The position numbers and the translations under genes were made by a program. Positions 39,715 through 47,449 of a stretch of DNA of 64,000 nucleotides are shown piece by piece. Under the pieces are notes generated by a model. That model worked only from the letters and a program-made list of their open reading frames with translations, was not told the origin of the DNA and did no database searches. Each line of letters starts with the position of its first letter. Positions within the stretch are counted from its first letter, which is position 1. Origin of the DNA: Proluteimonas flavola (GTDB lineage Bacteria > Pseudomonadota > Gammaproteobacteria > Xanthomonadales > Xanthomonadaceae); assembly GCF_021191705.1 (NCBI RefSeq), contig NZ_JAIWPU010000031.1, positions 1 to 64,000 of the forward strand. The letters run 5' to 3'.

Positions 39715-39748
39715 CGACTTCCTCGCCGGTCGCTTCATCGGTTCCGGC

Positions 39749-40183
39749 CTACAGAAATCGCGCACGCACCTCGGGCGGCGGCACCATGCACGCCTCCCGG
39801 CGCCCGAACATGCGATAGCGGTTACGCGCGAGCAGGCGATAGGCCGGATCACGCAACGCGCGCGGAACCAGGCGCAAGACAACCGCAGCGCGCCAAGCGC
39901 CACCCAGACGACACAACACCTCGATGACCCCATCACTGTCATGCCAGGCGGCATCGCCATCGGCCAGCAGGAACGACACCGGATCCTCGGGATCGATGCC
40001 GTGCGCGACCAGCAGGTCATGGCCGACGCGGTCCTGCATCGCGGCGAAGCGGAATCCGGCGCGGCGGTCGTGGCGCAGCAGGAAGCGCACCCAACCGCTG
40101 CACAGCGCGCAGACGCCGTCGAACACGACGATGGGACCGTCGCGCGGCGCAGTGGATGACGCGGGTGGGCTGGCGGGGTTCAC
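39749..40183 (-). CDS. DCC-family (DUF393) thiol-disulfide protein
   Basis: A 144-aa thioredoxin-like protein of the DUF393 family, named for its D-x-x-C-x-x-C motif: [11 protein letters not shown] with C25 and C28. Other conserved blocks are [11 protein letters not shown] and a C-terminal [14 protein letters not shown], matching the family's YxxxARNRYRxFG ending. A general thiol-disulfide oxidoreductase role is presumed. The start is a GTG at 40183; no in-frame ATG is available. It is convergent with the GST gene and divergent from otsB. Confidence 0.9.
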   Translation of the reverse strand: MNPASPPASSTAPRDGPIVVFDGVCALCSGWVRFLLRHDRRAGFRFAAMQDRVGHDLLVAHGIDPEDPVSFLLADGDAAWHDSDGVIEVLCRLGGAWRAAVVLRLVPRALRDPAYRLLARNRYRMFGRREACMVPPPEVRARFL

Positions 40184-40217
40184 ATCGGTTTTCCGGACGC
40201 GTGGCCATCATGCTGCA

Positions 40218-41030
40218 ATGCGCCAATCACCGGAAGCCGCTCCCCCCTTCCCCGCACCGGTCGCGACCGCGTTGCCCCCGCCGCCCACGCTGCCGGCGAA
40301 TGCGGCATTGTTTCTCGATGTCGATGGCTGCCTGTTGCCGTTCGCGCCGCGCCCCGACGCGGTCGAAGTCCCGTCCGCGCTGCTCGCGCGTCTGACCGTG
40401 CTGCAGCAGGCGCTTGGGGGCGCGCTGGCACTGGTCAGCGGTCGCAATCTCGCCACGCTCGACCAGCTGTTCGCGCCCGCCGTGTTCGCCGCAGCCGGGC
40501 TGCATGGCGTGGAGCGGCGCCGGCTCGGCCACACCGGCGTCGCCGGCGATGTGCCGTCTGCGCTGGTCCGGGCCCGCGAGGCGGCGATCGCGCTGATCGA
40601 TGCGCATCCCGGGGCGCTGGTCGAGGACAAGGGCGCGGCGCTCGGCCTGCACTGGCGGATGGTCGCGCCCGAACGCAAGGCCGCCGCCGAACTCGCGCTG
40701 CGCGCGTTCGCCGCCGGTGCGCTCAGTGGGTTGCCCGACTACCAGTTGCAACCCGGCGACCACGTCATCGAACTGCGCCCGCGCCACGCCGACAAGGGCA
40801 GCGCGATTCTCGCGTTTCTCGAAGAGCCGCCGTTCGCCGGTCGCGTGCCGGTGTTCGCCGGCGACGATCTCACCGACGAGCCGGGCTTCTGTGCCGTCAA
40901 CGCCCATGGCGGCATCAGCGTACTGGTCGGCGATCGCGCCGGCAGCGCCGCCCGCTTCCGCCTGCCCGATCCCGCCGCGATCCATCGCTGGCTCGGCGTG
41001 CCATCCCAGCTTCCAGAGACCCTCGCATGA
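40218..41030 (+). CDS. otsB: Trehalose-6-phosphate phosphatase OtsB
   Basis: A 270-aa HAD-superfamily phosphatase that dephosphorylates trehalose-6-phosphate to trehalose. HAD motif I is LFLDVDGCLL with D34 (nucleophile) and D36; motif II is ALVSGRN; the conserved AAGLHGVERR and motif IV GDDLTDEPGF follow, as in OtsB. A Pro-rich leader precedes the fold. The start ATG at 40218 is close to the DCC gene's start on the other strand, so a shared promoter region is likely. The stop overlaps the next start by four bases (ATGA). Confidence 0.93.
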   Translation: MRQSPEAAPPFPAPVATALPPPPTLPANAALFLDVDGCLLPFAPRPDAVEVPSALLARLTVLQQALGGALALVSGRNLATLDQLFAPAVFAAAGLHGVERRRLGHTGVAGDVPSALVRAREAAIALIDAHPGALVEDKGAALGLHWRMVAPERKAAAELALRAFAAGALSGLPDYQLQPGDHVIELRPRHADKGSAILAFLEEPPFAGRVPVFAGDDLTDEPGFCAVNAHGGISVLVGDRAGSAARFRLPDPAAIHRWLGVPSQLPETLA

Positions 41031-42817
41031 TGCAACCTGCAGACCCCAGCCTCGATCTCGGCCTCGTCGGCAACGGCAGCTTCGGTGCGCTGTTCGACCG
41101 CAACGCGCGCCTGGTGTGGTCCTGCCTGCCGGCGTTCGACGGCGATCCCGCGTTCTGCGCGCTGCTGTCGCCGAAGGAGGGGCATGGCGACTGGTCGATC
41201 GAACTCGACGATTTCGAACGCAGCGAGCAGAGCTACGTCGAGAACACCGCGATCCTGCGCACCGTGCTGTTCGATCGCCATGGCGCGTCGCTGGAGATCA
41301 CCGATTTCGCGCCGCGCTGGCGCCAGCACGACCGCTTCTACCGGCCGGTGATGCTGATGCGACGCGTGCGCCTGCTGTCGGGCAGCCCGCGCATCCGCGT
41401 GCGGCTGCGCCCGCTGGCCGACTGGGGCGCGCGCGTGCCCGACAGCACCTGGGGCAGCAACCACATCCGCTACGTGCTGCCCGGCTTCACGCTGCGCGCC
41501 ACCACCGATCTGCCGATCCGCCTGCTGCGCGACGGCCTGCCGTTCGTGCTCGACCGCGACCTGCACTTCCTGCTCGGCCCGGACGAGACCGTGACCCGGC
41601 CGCTGCCGGAATTCGTGCGCGACGGTCTCCACCGCACGACGAACTACTGGCGCGAATGGGTGCGCTACCTGTCGATCCCGCTCGACTTCCAGGAAGCGGT
41701 GATCCGCAGCGCGATCACGCTGAAGCTGTGCCAGTACGAGGACAGCGGCGGCATCATCGCGGCGATGACGACCTCGATCCCCGAGGCCGCCGACACCGAG
41801 CGCAACTGGGACTACCGCTACTGCTGGATGCGCGATTCGGCCTTCGTCGTGCGCGCGCTCAACCGTCTCGGCGCGACGCGCACGATGGAGGAGTACATCC
41901 GCTACATCTTCAATCTGACCGTCAGCGACGACGGCGACATGCAGCCGCTGTACGGCATCGGTTTCGAGCACACGCTCACCGAGGAAACGATGCCCGCACT
42001 GGACGGTTACCGCGGCATGGGACCGGTGCGCCGCGGCAATCTCGCCTACGTGCAGCGCCAGCACGACACCTACGGCAGCGTGGTGCTCGCCTCCACGCAA
42101 CTGTTCTTCGATCGCCGGCTGGAACACCGCGGCGACGAGGCGACGTTCCGCAAGCTCGAACCGCTGGGCGAACTCGCGTTCAAGCTCTTCGACCAGCCCG
42201 ACGCCGGCCTGTGGGAGTTCCGCGGCAAGGCGCATGTGCACACCTATTCGGCGGTGATGTGCTGGGCGGCCTGCGACCGGCTCGCACGCATCGCGGGGCA
42301 GCTCGGGATCGACGATCGCATCGGATACTGGCGCGAACGCGCCGACGGCATGCGCGAGCGGATCCTGTCGGAAGCCTGGAACGCGGAACTCGGCCATTTC
42401 GCCGACGCCTTCGGCGGCGACCGGCTCGATGCCTCGCTGCTGCTGCTCGCCGACCTCGGTTTCGTCACCCCGGAAGATCCGCGCTTCGTCGGCACGGTCG
42501 ATGCGATCGGCCAGGCGCTGCGCCATGGCGACGGCCTGTACCGCTACGTCACGCCCGACGACTTCGGCGCGCCGGAGACCAGTTTCACGATCTGCACGTT
42601 CTGGTACATCGATGCGCTGGCGTCGATCGGCCGCACGCACGAGGCGCGACAGTTGTTCGAGACCCTGCTGTCGCGCCGCAACCATCTCGGCCTGCTGTCG
42701 GAAGATCTCTCGTTCGAGACCGGCGAGGCCTGGGGCAACTTCCCGCAGACCTATTCGCACGTCGGCCTGATCATGGCGGCGATGCGCCTGTCGCGGTCCT
42801 GGCAGGACGCCGCATGA
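41027..42817 (+). CDS. Glycoside hydrolase family 15 protein (glucoamylase/trehalase-like)
   Basis: A 596-aa GH15 enzyme with the N-terminal beta-domain (GNGSFGALFDRNARLVWSCLP, about 1-210) and the (alpha/alpha)6 barrel carrying NWDYRYCWMRDS, LWEFRGKAHVHTYS and SLLLLADLGF. The barrel acid/base glutamates fall in LWEFRG and in the C-terminal FETGEAWGNFPQTYSH. GH15 includes glucoamylases, trehalases and related enzymes. Sitting between otsB and otsA with ATGA overlaps on both sides, it is probably part of trehalose metabolism (a trehalase or a glucan-processing step), but the substrate is not proven. Confidence 0.93.
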   Translation: MMQPADPSLDLGLVGNGSFGALFDRNARLVWSCLPAFDGDPAFCALLSPKEGHGDWSIELDDFERSEQSYVENTAILRTVLFDRHGASLEITDFAPRWRQHDRFYRPVMLMRRVRLLSGSPRIRVRLRPLADWGARVPDSTWGSNHIRYVLPGFTLRATTDLPIRLLRDGLPFVLDRDLHFLLGPDETVTRPLPEFVRDGLHRTTNYWREWVRYLSIPLDFQEAVIRSAITLKLCQYEDSGGIIAAMTTSIPEAADTERNWDYRYCWMRDSAFVVRALNRLGATRTMEEYIRYIFNLTVSDDGDMQPLYGIGFEHTLTEETMPALDGYRGMGPVRRGNLAYVQRQHDTYGSVVLASTQLFFDRRLEHRGDEATFRKLEPLGELAFKLFDQPDAGLWEFRGKAHVHTYSAVMCWAACDRLARIAGQLGIDDRIGYWRERADGMRERILSEAWNAELGHFADAFGGDRLDASLLLLADLGFVTPEDPRFVGTVDAIGQALRHGDGLYRYVTPDDFGAPETSFTICTFWYIDALASIGRTHEARQLFETLLSRRNHLGLLSEDLSFETGEAWGNFPQTYSHVGLIMAAMRLSRSWQDAA

Positions 42818-44187
42818 GCCGCCTGGTCGTCGTCTCCAACCGCGTCGCGCTGCCGGGCTCGAGTCAGACCGGCGGGCTGGCGACCGCACTCGACGCAGCG
42901 CTCAAGGAGACCGGCGGCCTGTGGTTCGGCTGGAGCGGCAAGGTCGCGCGCGCGCATTCGGGCGAACTGCACCGCCAGAACGAAGACGGCATCGAATACC
43001 TCACCGTCGATCTGTCGCGCGAGGACTACGAGGGCTACTACAACGGCTTCTCCAACCGCACGCTGTGGCCGCTGCTACATTTCCGTCTCGATCTCGTCGA
43101 CTACAACGCGCTGACCCAGGCCGCGTATCGCGGCGTCAACGCCCTGTTCGCCGAGAAGCTGTCGAAGGAACTGCGCGACGACGACATCGTCTGGGTGCAG
43201 GACTACCACCTGTTTCCGCTCGCGCAGGAACTGCGCAAGCGCGGCATCGGCGCACGCATCGGGTTCTTCCTGCATGTGCCGTTTCCGTCGGCCGACATCG
43301 TCGCCGGCCTGCCGCACCACGAGAAGACCTTCGGCGCGTTGTCGTCCTACGACCTCGTCGGCTTCCAGACCGAACGCGACCTCGAACGCTTCCAGGACTA
43401 CATCCGCCTGTTCCGCGGCGGCCAGGTCGCCGGCCAGGGCGATCTGCGCGACCACGACGGCCGCCGATTCGCCGCCGCCGCATTTCCGATCGGCATCGAT
43501 GCCGCCGTGATCGAATCGCTGGCGCAGACCGCGTCGCGCAGTGCGGCGACCAGGCGCATGCGCGCGAGCCTCAACGGCCGTGCACTGGCGATCGGTGTCG
43601 ACCGGCTCGATTACTCGAAAGGCCTGCCCGAACGCTTCCGCGCGATCCAGCGTTTCTTCGAACGCCACGCCGACCAGCGCGGCAAGATGACCTACCTGCA
43701 GATCGCCCCGGTCTCGCGCGGCGGCGTCGCCAGCTACCGCACCCTGCGCCGCGAACTGGAGCAGTACGCCGGCCACATCAACGGCGCGCATGCCGAGCCC
43801 GACTGGACCCCGGTGCGTTACGTCAACCGTACCTATCCGCACCCTGCGCTGACCGGCTTCTACCGCCTCTCGCGCATGGCGCTGGTCACCCCGCTGCGCG
43901 ACGGCATGAACCTGGTCGCGAAGGAATACGTGGCCTCGCAGGACGGCCACGATCCCGGCGCCCTCGTGCTGTCGATCTTCGCCGGCGCCGCGCGCGAGCT
44001 CGACGGCGCCTTGCTGGTGAACCCCTTCGACAGCGACGGCGTCGCCGACGCGATCGCCGCGGCGATGGCGATGCCGCGCGAAGCCCGCCGCGAGCGCTGG
44101 CAGTCGATGATCACCCGGATCCGCGAGTACGACATCCATGCGTGGCGGAAGGATTTTCTGCAGACGCTGGCCGCAACGCGGGGCTGA
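42814..44187 (+). CDS. otsA: Trehalose-6-phosphate synthase OtsA
   Basis: A 457-aa GT20 glycosyltransferase that makes trehalose-6-phosphate from UDP-glucose (or ADP/GDP-glucose) and glucose-6-phosphate. It shows the N-terminal VVSNRVALP and GGLATALDAAL, the acceptor region VWVQDYHLFPLAQELRK, FFLHVPFPSADI, the helix FPIGID, VDRLDYSKGLPERF, and the C-terminal ARD-like PLRDGMNLVAKEYVASQ. Length is normal. It is the last gene of the coupled otsB-GH15-otsA operon and starts within the GH15 stop (ATGA). Trehalose serves as an osmo- and desiccation protectant. Confidence 0.95.
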   Translation: MSRLVVVSNRVALPGSSQTGGLATALDAALKETGGLWFGWSGKVARAHSGELHRQNEDGIEYLTVDLSREDYEGYYNGFSNRTLWPLLHFRLDLVDYNALTQAAYRGVNALFAEKLSKELRDDDIVWVQDYHLFPLAQELRKRGIGARIGFFLHVPFPSADIVAGLPHHEKTFGALSSYDLVGFQTERDLERFQDYIRLFRGGQVAGQGDLRDHDGRRFAAAAFPIGIDAAVIESLAQTASRSAATRRMRASLNGRALAIGVDRLDYSKGLPERFRAIQRFFERHADQRGKMTYLQIAPVSRGGVASYRTLRRELEQYAGHINGAHAEPDWTPVRYVNRTYPHPALTGFYRLSRMALVTPLRDGMNLVAKEYVASQDGHDPGALVLSIFAGAARELDGALLVNPFDSDGVADAIAAAMAMPREARRERWQSMITRIREYDIHAWRKDFLQTLAATRG

Positions 44188-44201
44188 GACTTCTTCTGAG
44201 G

Positions 44202-44349
44202 CCCTCCCCCGCAGGCGGGGGAGGGTTGGGTGGGGGCGAACCATCAGATCGCCTGGAAAACCGTCCTGCGCGACCAACGGACTAGACAATTCATTGCGCG
44301 AACGTGTCGTTCGCCCCCTCCCGACCTTCCCTCCGCGCGCGGGGGAAGG
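44202..44349. repeat. Composite palindromic repeat (copy 2)
   Basis: CCCTCCCCCGC..GCGGGGGAGGG (44202-44225), then TTGGGTGGGGGCGAA, about 80 bases, TCGCCCCCTCCCGA, and CCTTCCCTCCGC..GCGGGGGAAGG (44325-44349). It fills the convergent gap otsA-gloA. The layout matches copy 1 and (reversed) copy 3. Confidence 0.75.
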
Positions 44350-44355
44350 CGAAAA

Positions 44356-44886
44356 TCAGAGCGCCGCAGGCTGGATGATCTCCACCCAGTACCCGTCCGG
44401 GTCCTTGATGAAGGCGATCGACTTCATCGTGCCGTCGCTCAGGCGCTTCTGGAACGTCACGCCCAGCTCCTCGAACCGCGCACACGCGGCGTGGACGTCG
44501 GGCACGCTGACGCAGATGTGGCCGAAGCCGCGCGGGTCGCGGTTGCCGTCGTGGTAGACCGGGCCGTCCTGCGACTCGGTGCCGTGGTTGTGGGTGAGTT
44601 CGAGCACGCCCGGCTGGCGCGCGAGCCATTCGCGGCGCGCGTCTTCGTCATCGGGAATGCCGGCGGTGTCGTCGACCAGCGCGAGGAAGAACAGCGAGAA
44701 CTTCGCCTGTTCGAAATCGGCCTTGCGCACTAGGGTGAAGCCGAGCACGCGGGTGTAGAAGTCGAGCGAGGCCACCGGGTCCTTGACCCGCAGCATGGTG
44801 TGGTTGAACGCGAAATCGCGAGTCGCGGCATCGCGCGGGGCGACGCCGGGCACGTGGGCGAGATCGGCAAGGGTCTGTGCGGTCAT
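44356..44886 (-). CDS. gloA: Lactoylglutathione lyase (glyoxalase I)
   Basis: A 176-aa metalloenzyme that isomerises the methylglyoxal-glutathione hemithioacetal to S-lactoylglutathione. Two vicinal-oxygen-chelate repeats are seen: FNHTMLRVKDPVASLDFYTRVLGF (28-51) and FGHICVSVPDVHAACARFEELGV; the metal/catalytic region LELTHNHGTE and C-terminal DPDGYWVEII fit. The long Zn-type form with the LTHNHGTE insertion resembles the eukaryotic/Pseudomonas class rather than the short Ni-type E. coli enzyme. AGGA lies about nine bases upstream of the ATG at 44886. Confidence 0.92.
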   Translation of the reverse strand: MTAQTLADLAHVPGVAPRDAATRDFAFNHTMLRVKDPVASLDFYTRVLGFTLVRKADFEQAKFSLFFLALVDDTAGIPDDEDARREWLARQPGVLELTHNHGTESQDGPVYHDGNRDPRGFGHICVSVPDVHAACARFEELGVTFQKRLSDGTMKSIAFIKDPDGYWVEIIQPAAL

Positions 44887-44943
44887 GGCACGGCATCCTG
44901 TGAGGGGCCGACCATTATCGGCGAAGCTGCCGCAAGGCCGCGG

Positions 44944-45501
44944 TCACGCGGCGCTGGCGTCGTCCGGCAGCAGCCAGCCGTGATAGCGCACCAGGTGCCC
45001 GACCAGCGGCAGCGCAGCTTCGACTTCGAATGCGTAGCGGCCATCGACCTCGCGTTCGTTGCAGCGCACGTCGCGGAACAGCGCGGCCGGCAGTGGCAGC
45101 ACGCCGAGCAGCCGCACGCCCACGACGTTCCAGAAGATCGTGCCGTCCCAGGTATGCAGCACGAAACGGAACTGCACCGGGCCGAGCCGCTCGCGCAGTT
45201 CGCCTGCGCGATGCCACAGCCGCGAGCGCATGCGCGAGGCCTTCGGCGGCGTGCCGAACAGGCGCGACCAGATCTCGCCCTTCGGGCCGCTGGCGAAATC
45301 CACGGTCACCGGCGCGTCGGTCATCGCGTGCGGCAGGCCTGCAACGCGTGCGCACAGGCGCGACAGCAGGCCCGTGCCGCGCACCACCGTCACCTGTCCC
45401 GTGTAGCGCGCCGTGCCGTGCACGCCGTGCAGCGTGCGCAGGGCATCGGGCAGACGGAAGAACGCGGCGCCGAGCAGGGTCTGGTAGAGGGTCGGCGTCA
45501 T
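44944..45501 (-). CDS. DUF4166-domain protein
   Basis: A 185-aa protein beginning LYQTLLGAAFFRLPDALRTLHG, with GHxTARYTGQVTVVRG and a C-terminal HTWDGTIFWNVVGVRLLGVLPLP, resembling the DUF4166 family sometimes fused to saccharopine-dehydrogenase-like proteins. No catalytic site is recognised and no membrane segment is convincing. The ATG at 45501 was preferred over upstream extensions that overlap the permease gene. It starts 55 bases after the permease stop on the same strand. Confidence 0.65.
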   Translation of the reverse strand: MTPTLYQTLLGAAFFRLPDALRTLHGVHGTARYTGQVTVVRGTGLLSRLCARVAGLPHAMTDAPVTVDFASGPKGEIWSRLFGTPPKASRMRSRLWHRAGELRERLGPVQFRFVLHTWDGTIFWNVVGVRLLGVLPLPAALFRDVRCNEREVDGRYAFEVEAALPLVGHLVRYHGWLLPDDASAA

Positions 45502-45556
45502 CGCACGGCAGATCAATTCCGGGCGGCGCAGGATAGCGCCTGCGCGCCCGGCTCGA

Positions 45557-47176
45557 TCAGTCGAGGGTCGCCGGCTTGGGCTGGCGTTGCAGCGACAGCA
45601 GGCCCACCAGCACCGCGAGCACCGCATAAGCGGCCGCGAACTGGAACGCGATTGCCTGGCGCAGGCCGTCGAGCTGCCACGGCAGCACCAGCGCGCCGGT
45701 CGGATGCACCGAATGGATCACGCCGAACAGCGTGGCCACCGCGGCCGCCAGCAGGGTCGCGACCGCGACGCCGCTGCGCCTGTCGACCAGCGCGACCAGC
45801 GCGGTCGCCCACAGCATCGCGGTGATGATGAAGCCGTTGCCGAGCACCACGATCGTCGCCATCTCCGGCAGGCCGTGGCCGGCATCGACCTGCGCATACA
45901 GCGCGGCCATGCGCTCGGGATCGATCCACGCCGGATTGCCGAACTTGATGTTGAGCAGATAGGCGATCGCCGGCAGGAACGCCAGCGACACCGCGATCGC
46001 ATGTTCGCGCTTCGTGCTGTGGAAGGCCTGCACGGTGATGTCGATGCCGACGAAGACGATGATCGGCGCGAGCACCGCGACCGGCAGCCACTGCACGAGA
46101 CCCGACACGAGGCCGAGCATGCCGCCGAGGCCGATGAAGAGACCTGTCAGCAGCGTGTAACCGGTGCGCGCGCCCATGTGCTTGTAGGCCGGCTGGCCGA
46201 TGTAGGGTGTGGTCTGCGCGACGCCGCCGCAGACGCCGGCAACCAGCGTCGACACGGCCTCGACCAGCAGCACGTCGCGCGTGCGGTAATCGTCGCCGGC
46301 GGCGCGGGCGCTCTCGCTGACGTTGATGCCGCCCACGACCATCAGCAGGCCGAACGGCAGCAGCAGCGACAGATACGGCAATGTCGCCGGCAGGCCCTCG
46401 ATGAAACCGAGGTTCGGCCACGGCAGCGCGGGCGCGGGCCAGCTGGCATCGGGCAATGCGAAGCCCGGCGACAGGCCGGCGAGCCCGAGGCCGTAGTACA
46501 GCGCGAGGCCGACGAGCAAAGCGAACGGCACGCCGGGCAGGCGCAGCGGCACCGGGCCGCGCGCGACCAGCACGTACAGCAGCAGGCCGAGCGTCGCGAA
46601 GCCGGCGACCGGCGAGCGCAGCGTTTCGATCAGCGGCAGGAAGCCGAGCAGCATCAGCGCCGCGCCGCCGATCGAGCCCAGCAGCGCCGCACGCGGCACG
46701 ACGCGGGTGATCCAGTCGCCGGCGAACGACAGCACGAGTTTCAGCGCGCCCATCACCACCAGCGAGGCCATGCCCAGCTGCCAGGTCGCGATGCCGGCGG
46801 CGTCGGCGTCCAGGCCCTGCTGGCGAAACGCGAGATACGCGGGGCCGAGCACCAGCAGCGCCATGCCGATGCTGGTCGGCGCATCGAGGCCGAGCGGCAT
46901 CGCGGTGACATCGCTGCGGCCGGTGCGCCGTGCGAGGCGTCGCGCCATCCACGTGTAGATCAGGTTGCCGACCAGCACGCCGAACGCGGTGCCCGGGAAC
47001 ATGCGCCCGAACACGATGTCGGCCGGCACCCCGAAGATCCCGACCAGCGCCGCGGCGATGAAGCCGAGGATGGACAGGTTGTCGACGACGAGGCCGAAGA
47101 AGCCGTTGATGTCGCCGGGGACGAACCAGCGGGGCGATGCGTGCGAAGCGCGTGCGGGATTCGGCGCAGAAGACAT
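45557..47176 (-). CDS. NCS2-like xanthine/uracil-type permease
   Basis: A 539-aa inner-membrane protein with about thirteen hydrophobic segments. It opens FVPGDINGFFGLVVDNLSILGFIAAALVG and carries TAMPLGLDAPTSIGMALLVLG and YIGQPAYKHMGARTGYTLLTGLF, which fit the nucleobase/ascorbate (NCS2) permease group more than SulP transporters. Substrate is not assigned. AAGGA lies about six bases before the ATG at 47176. A TonB receptor lies upstream on the same strand, which raises the possibility of a shared uptake route, though the 273-base gap contains an inverted repeat. Confidence 0.7.
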   Translation of the reverse strand: MSSAPNPARASHASPRWFVPGDINGFFGLVVDNLSILGFIAAALVGIFGVPADIVFGRMFPGTAFGVLVGNLIYTWMARRLARRTGRSDVTAMPLGLDAPTSIGMALLVLGPAYLAFRQQGLDADAAGIATWQLGMASLVVMGALKLVLSFAGDWITRVVPRAALLGSIGGAALMLLGFLPLIETLRSPVAGFATLGLLLYVLVARGPVPLRLPGVPFALLVGLALYYGLGLAGLSPGFALPDASWPAPALPWPNLGFIEGLPATLPYLSLLLPFGLLMVVGGINVSESARAAGDDYRTRDVLLVEAVSTLVAGVCGGVAQTTPYIGQPAYKHMGARTGYTLLTGLFIGLGGMLGLVSGLVQWLPVAVLAPIIVFVGIDITVQAFHSTKREHAIAVSLAFLPAIAYLLNIKFGNPAWIDPERMAALYAQVDAGHGLPEMATIVVLGNGFIITAMLWATALVALVDRRSGVAVATLLAAAVATLFGVIHSVHPTGALVLPWQLDGLRQAIAFQFAAAYAVLAVLVGLLSLQRQPKPATLD

Positions 47177-47250
47177 AGCGGTCCTTGAAACTGTTTTCAG
47201 AAGTCGCCGGACTTGCAGCCGACGACGCGCCTCGGGATATCGATTGAAGC

Positions 47251-47359
47251 GTCATTCCGGCGAAAGCCGGAATCCAGCGCCTTATGCATTTCGTATTGAC
47301 CCGCGCGCAGGGTGGGTAGCAAGCGGAAGTCACTGGATTCCGGCTTTCGCCGGAATGAC
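47251..47359. repeat. Inverted pair of GTCATTCCGGCGAAAGCCGGAAT repeats
   Basis: Opens GTCATTCCGGCGAAAGCC and reads into GGAATCCAG; the inverse ends the unit 109 bases after the start. Same family as 15997-16083, with GG/CC compensating changes in the stem (CCGGCGAAAGCCGG instead of CCCGCGAAAGCGGG), which implies selection for pairing. It sits in the 47177-47449 gap between permease and TonB receptor. Confidence 0.8.
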
Positions 47360-47449
47360 GAGGGCAGGATTCACGCGCAACCGTAATCTCGTCGCACGCC
47401 CCAAAAGTCTCAAGTTCCGTTACGGAAATCGTGATGGAGGCAAACCACT

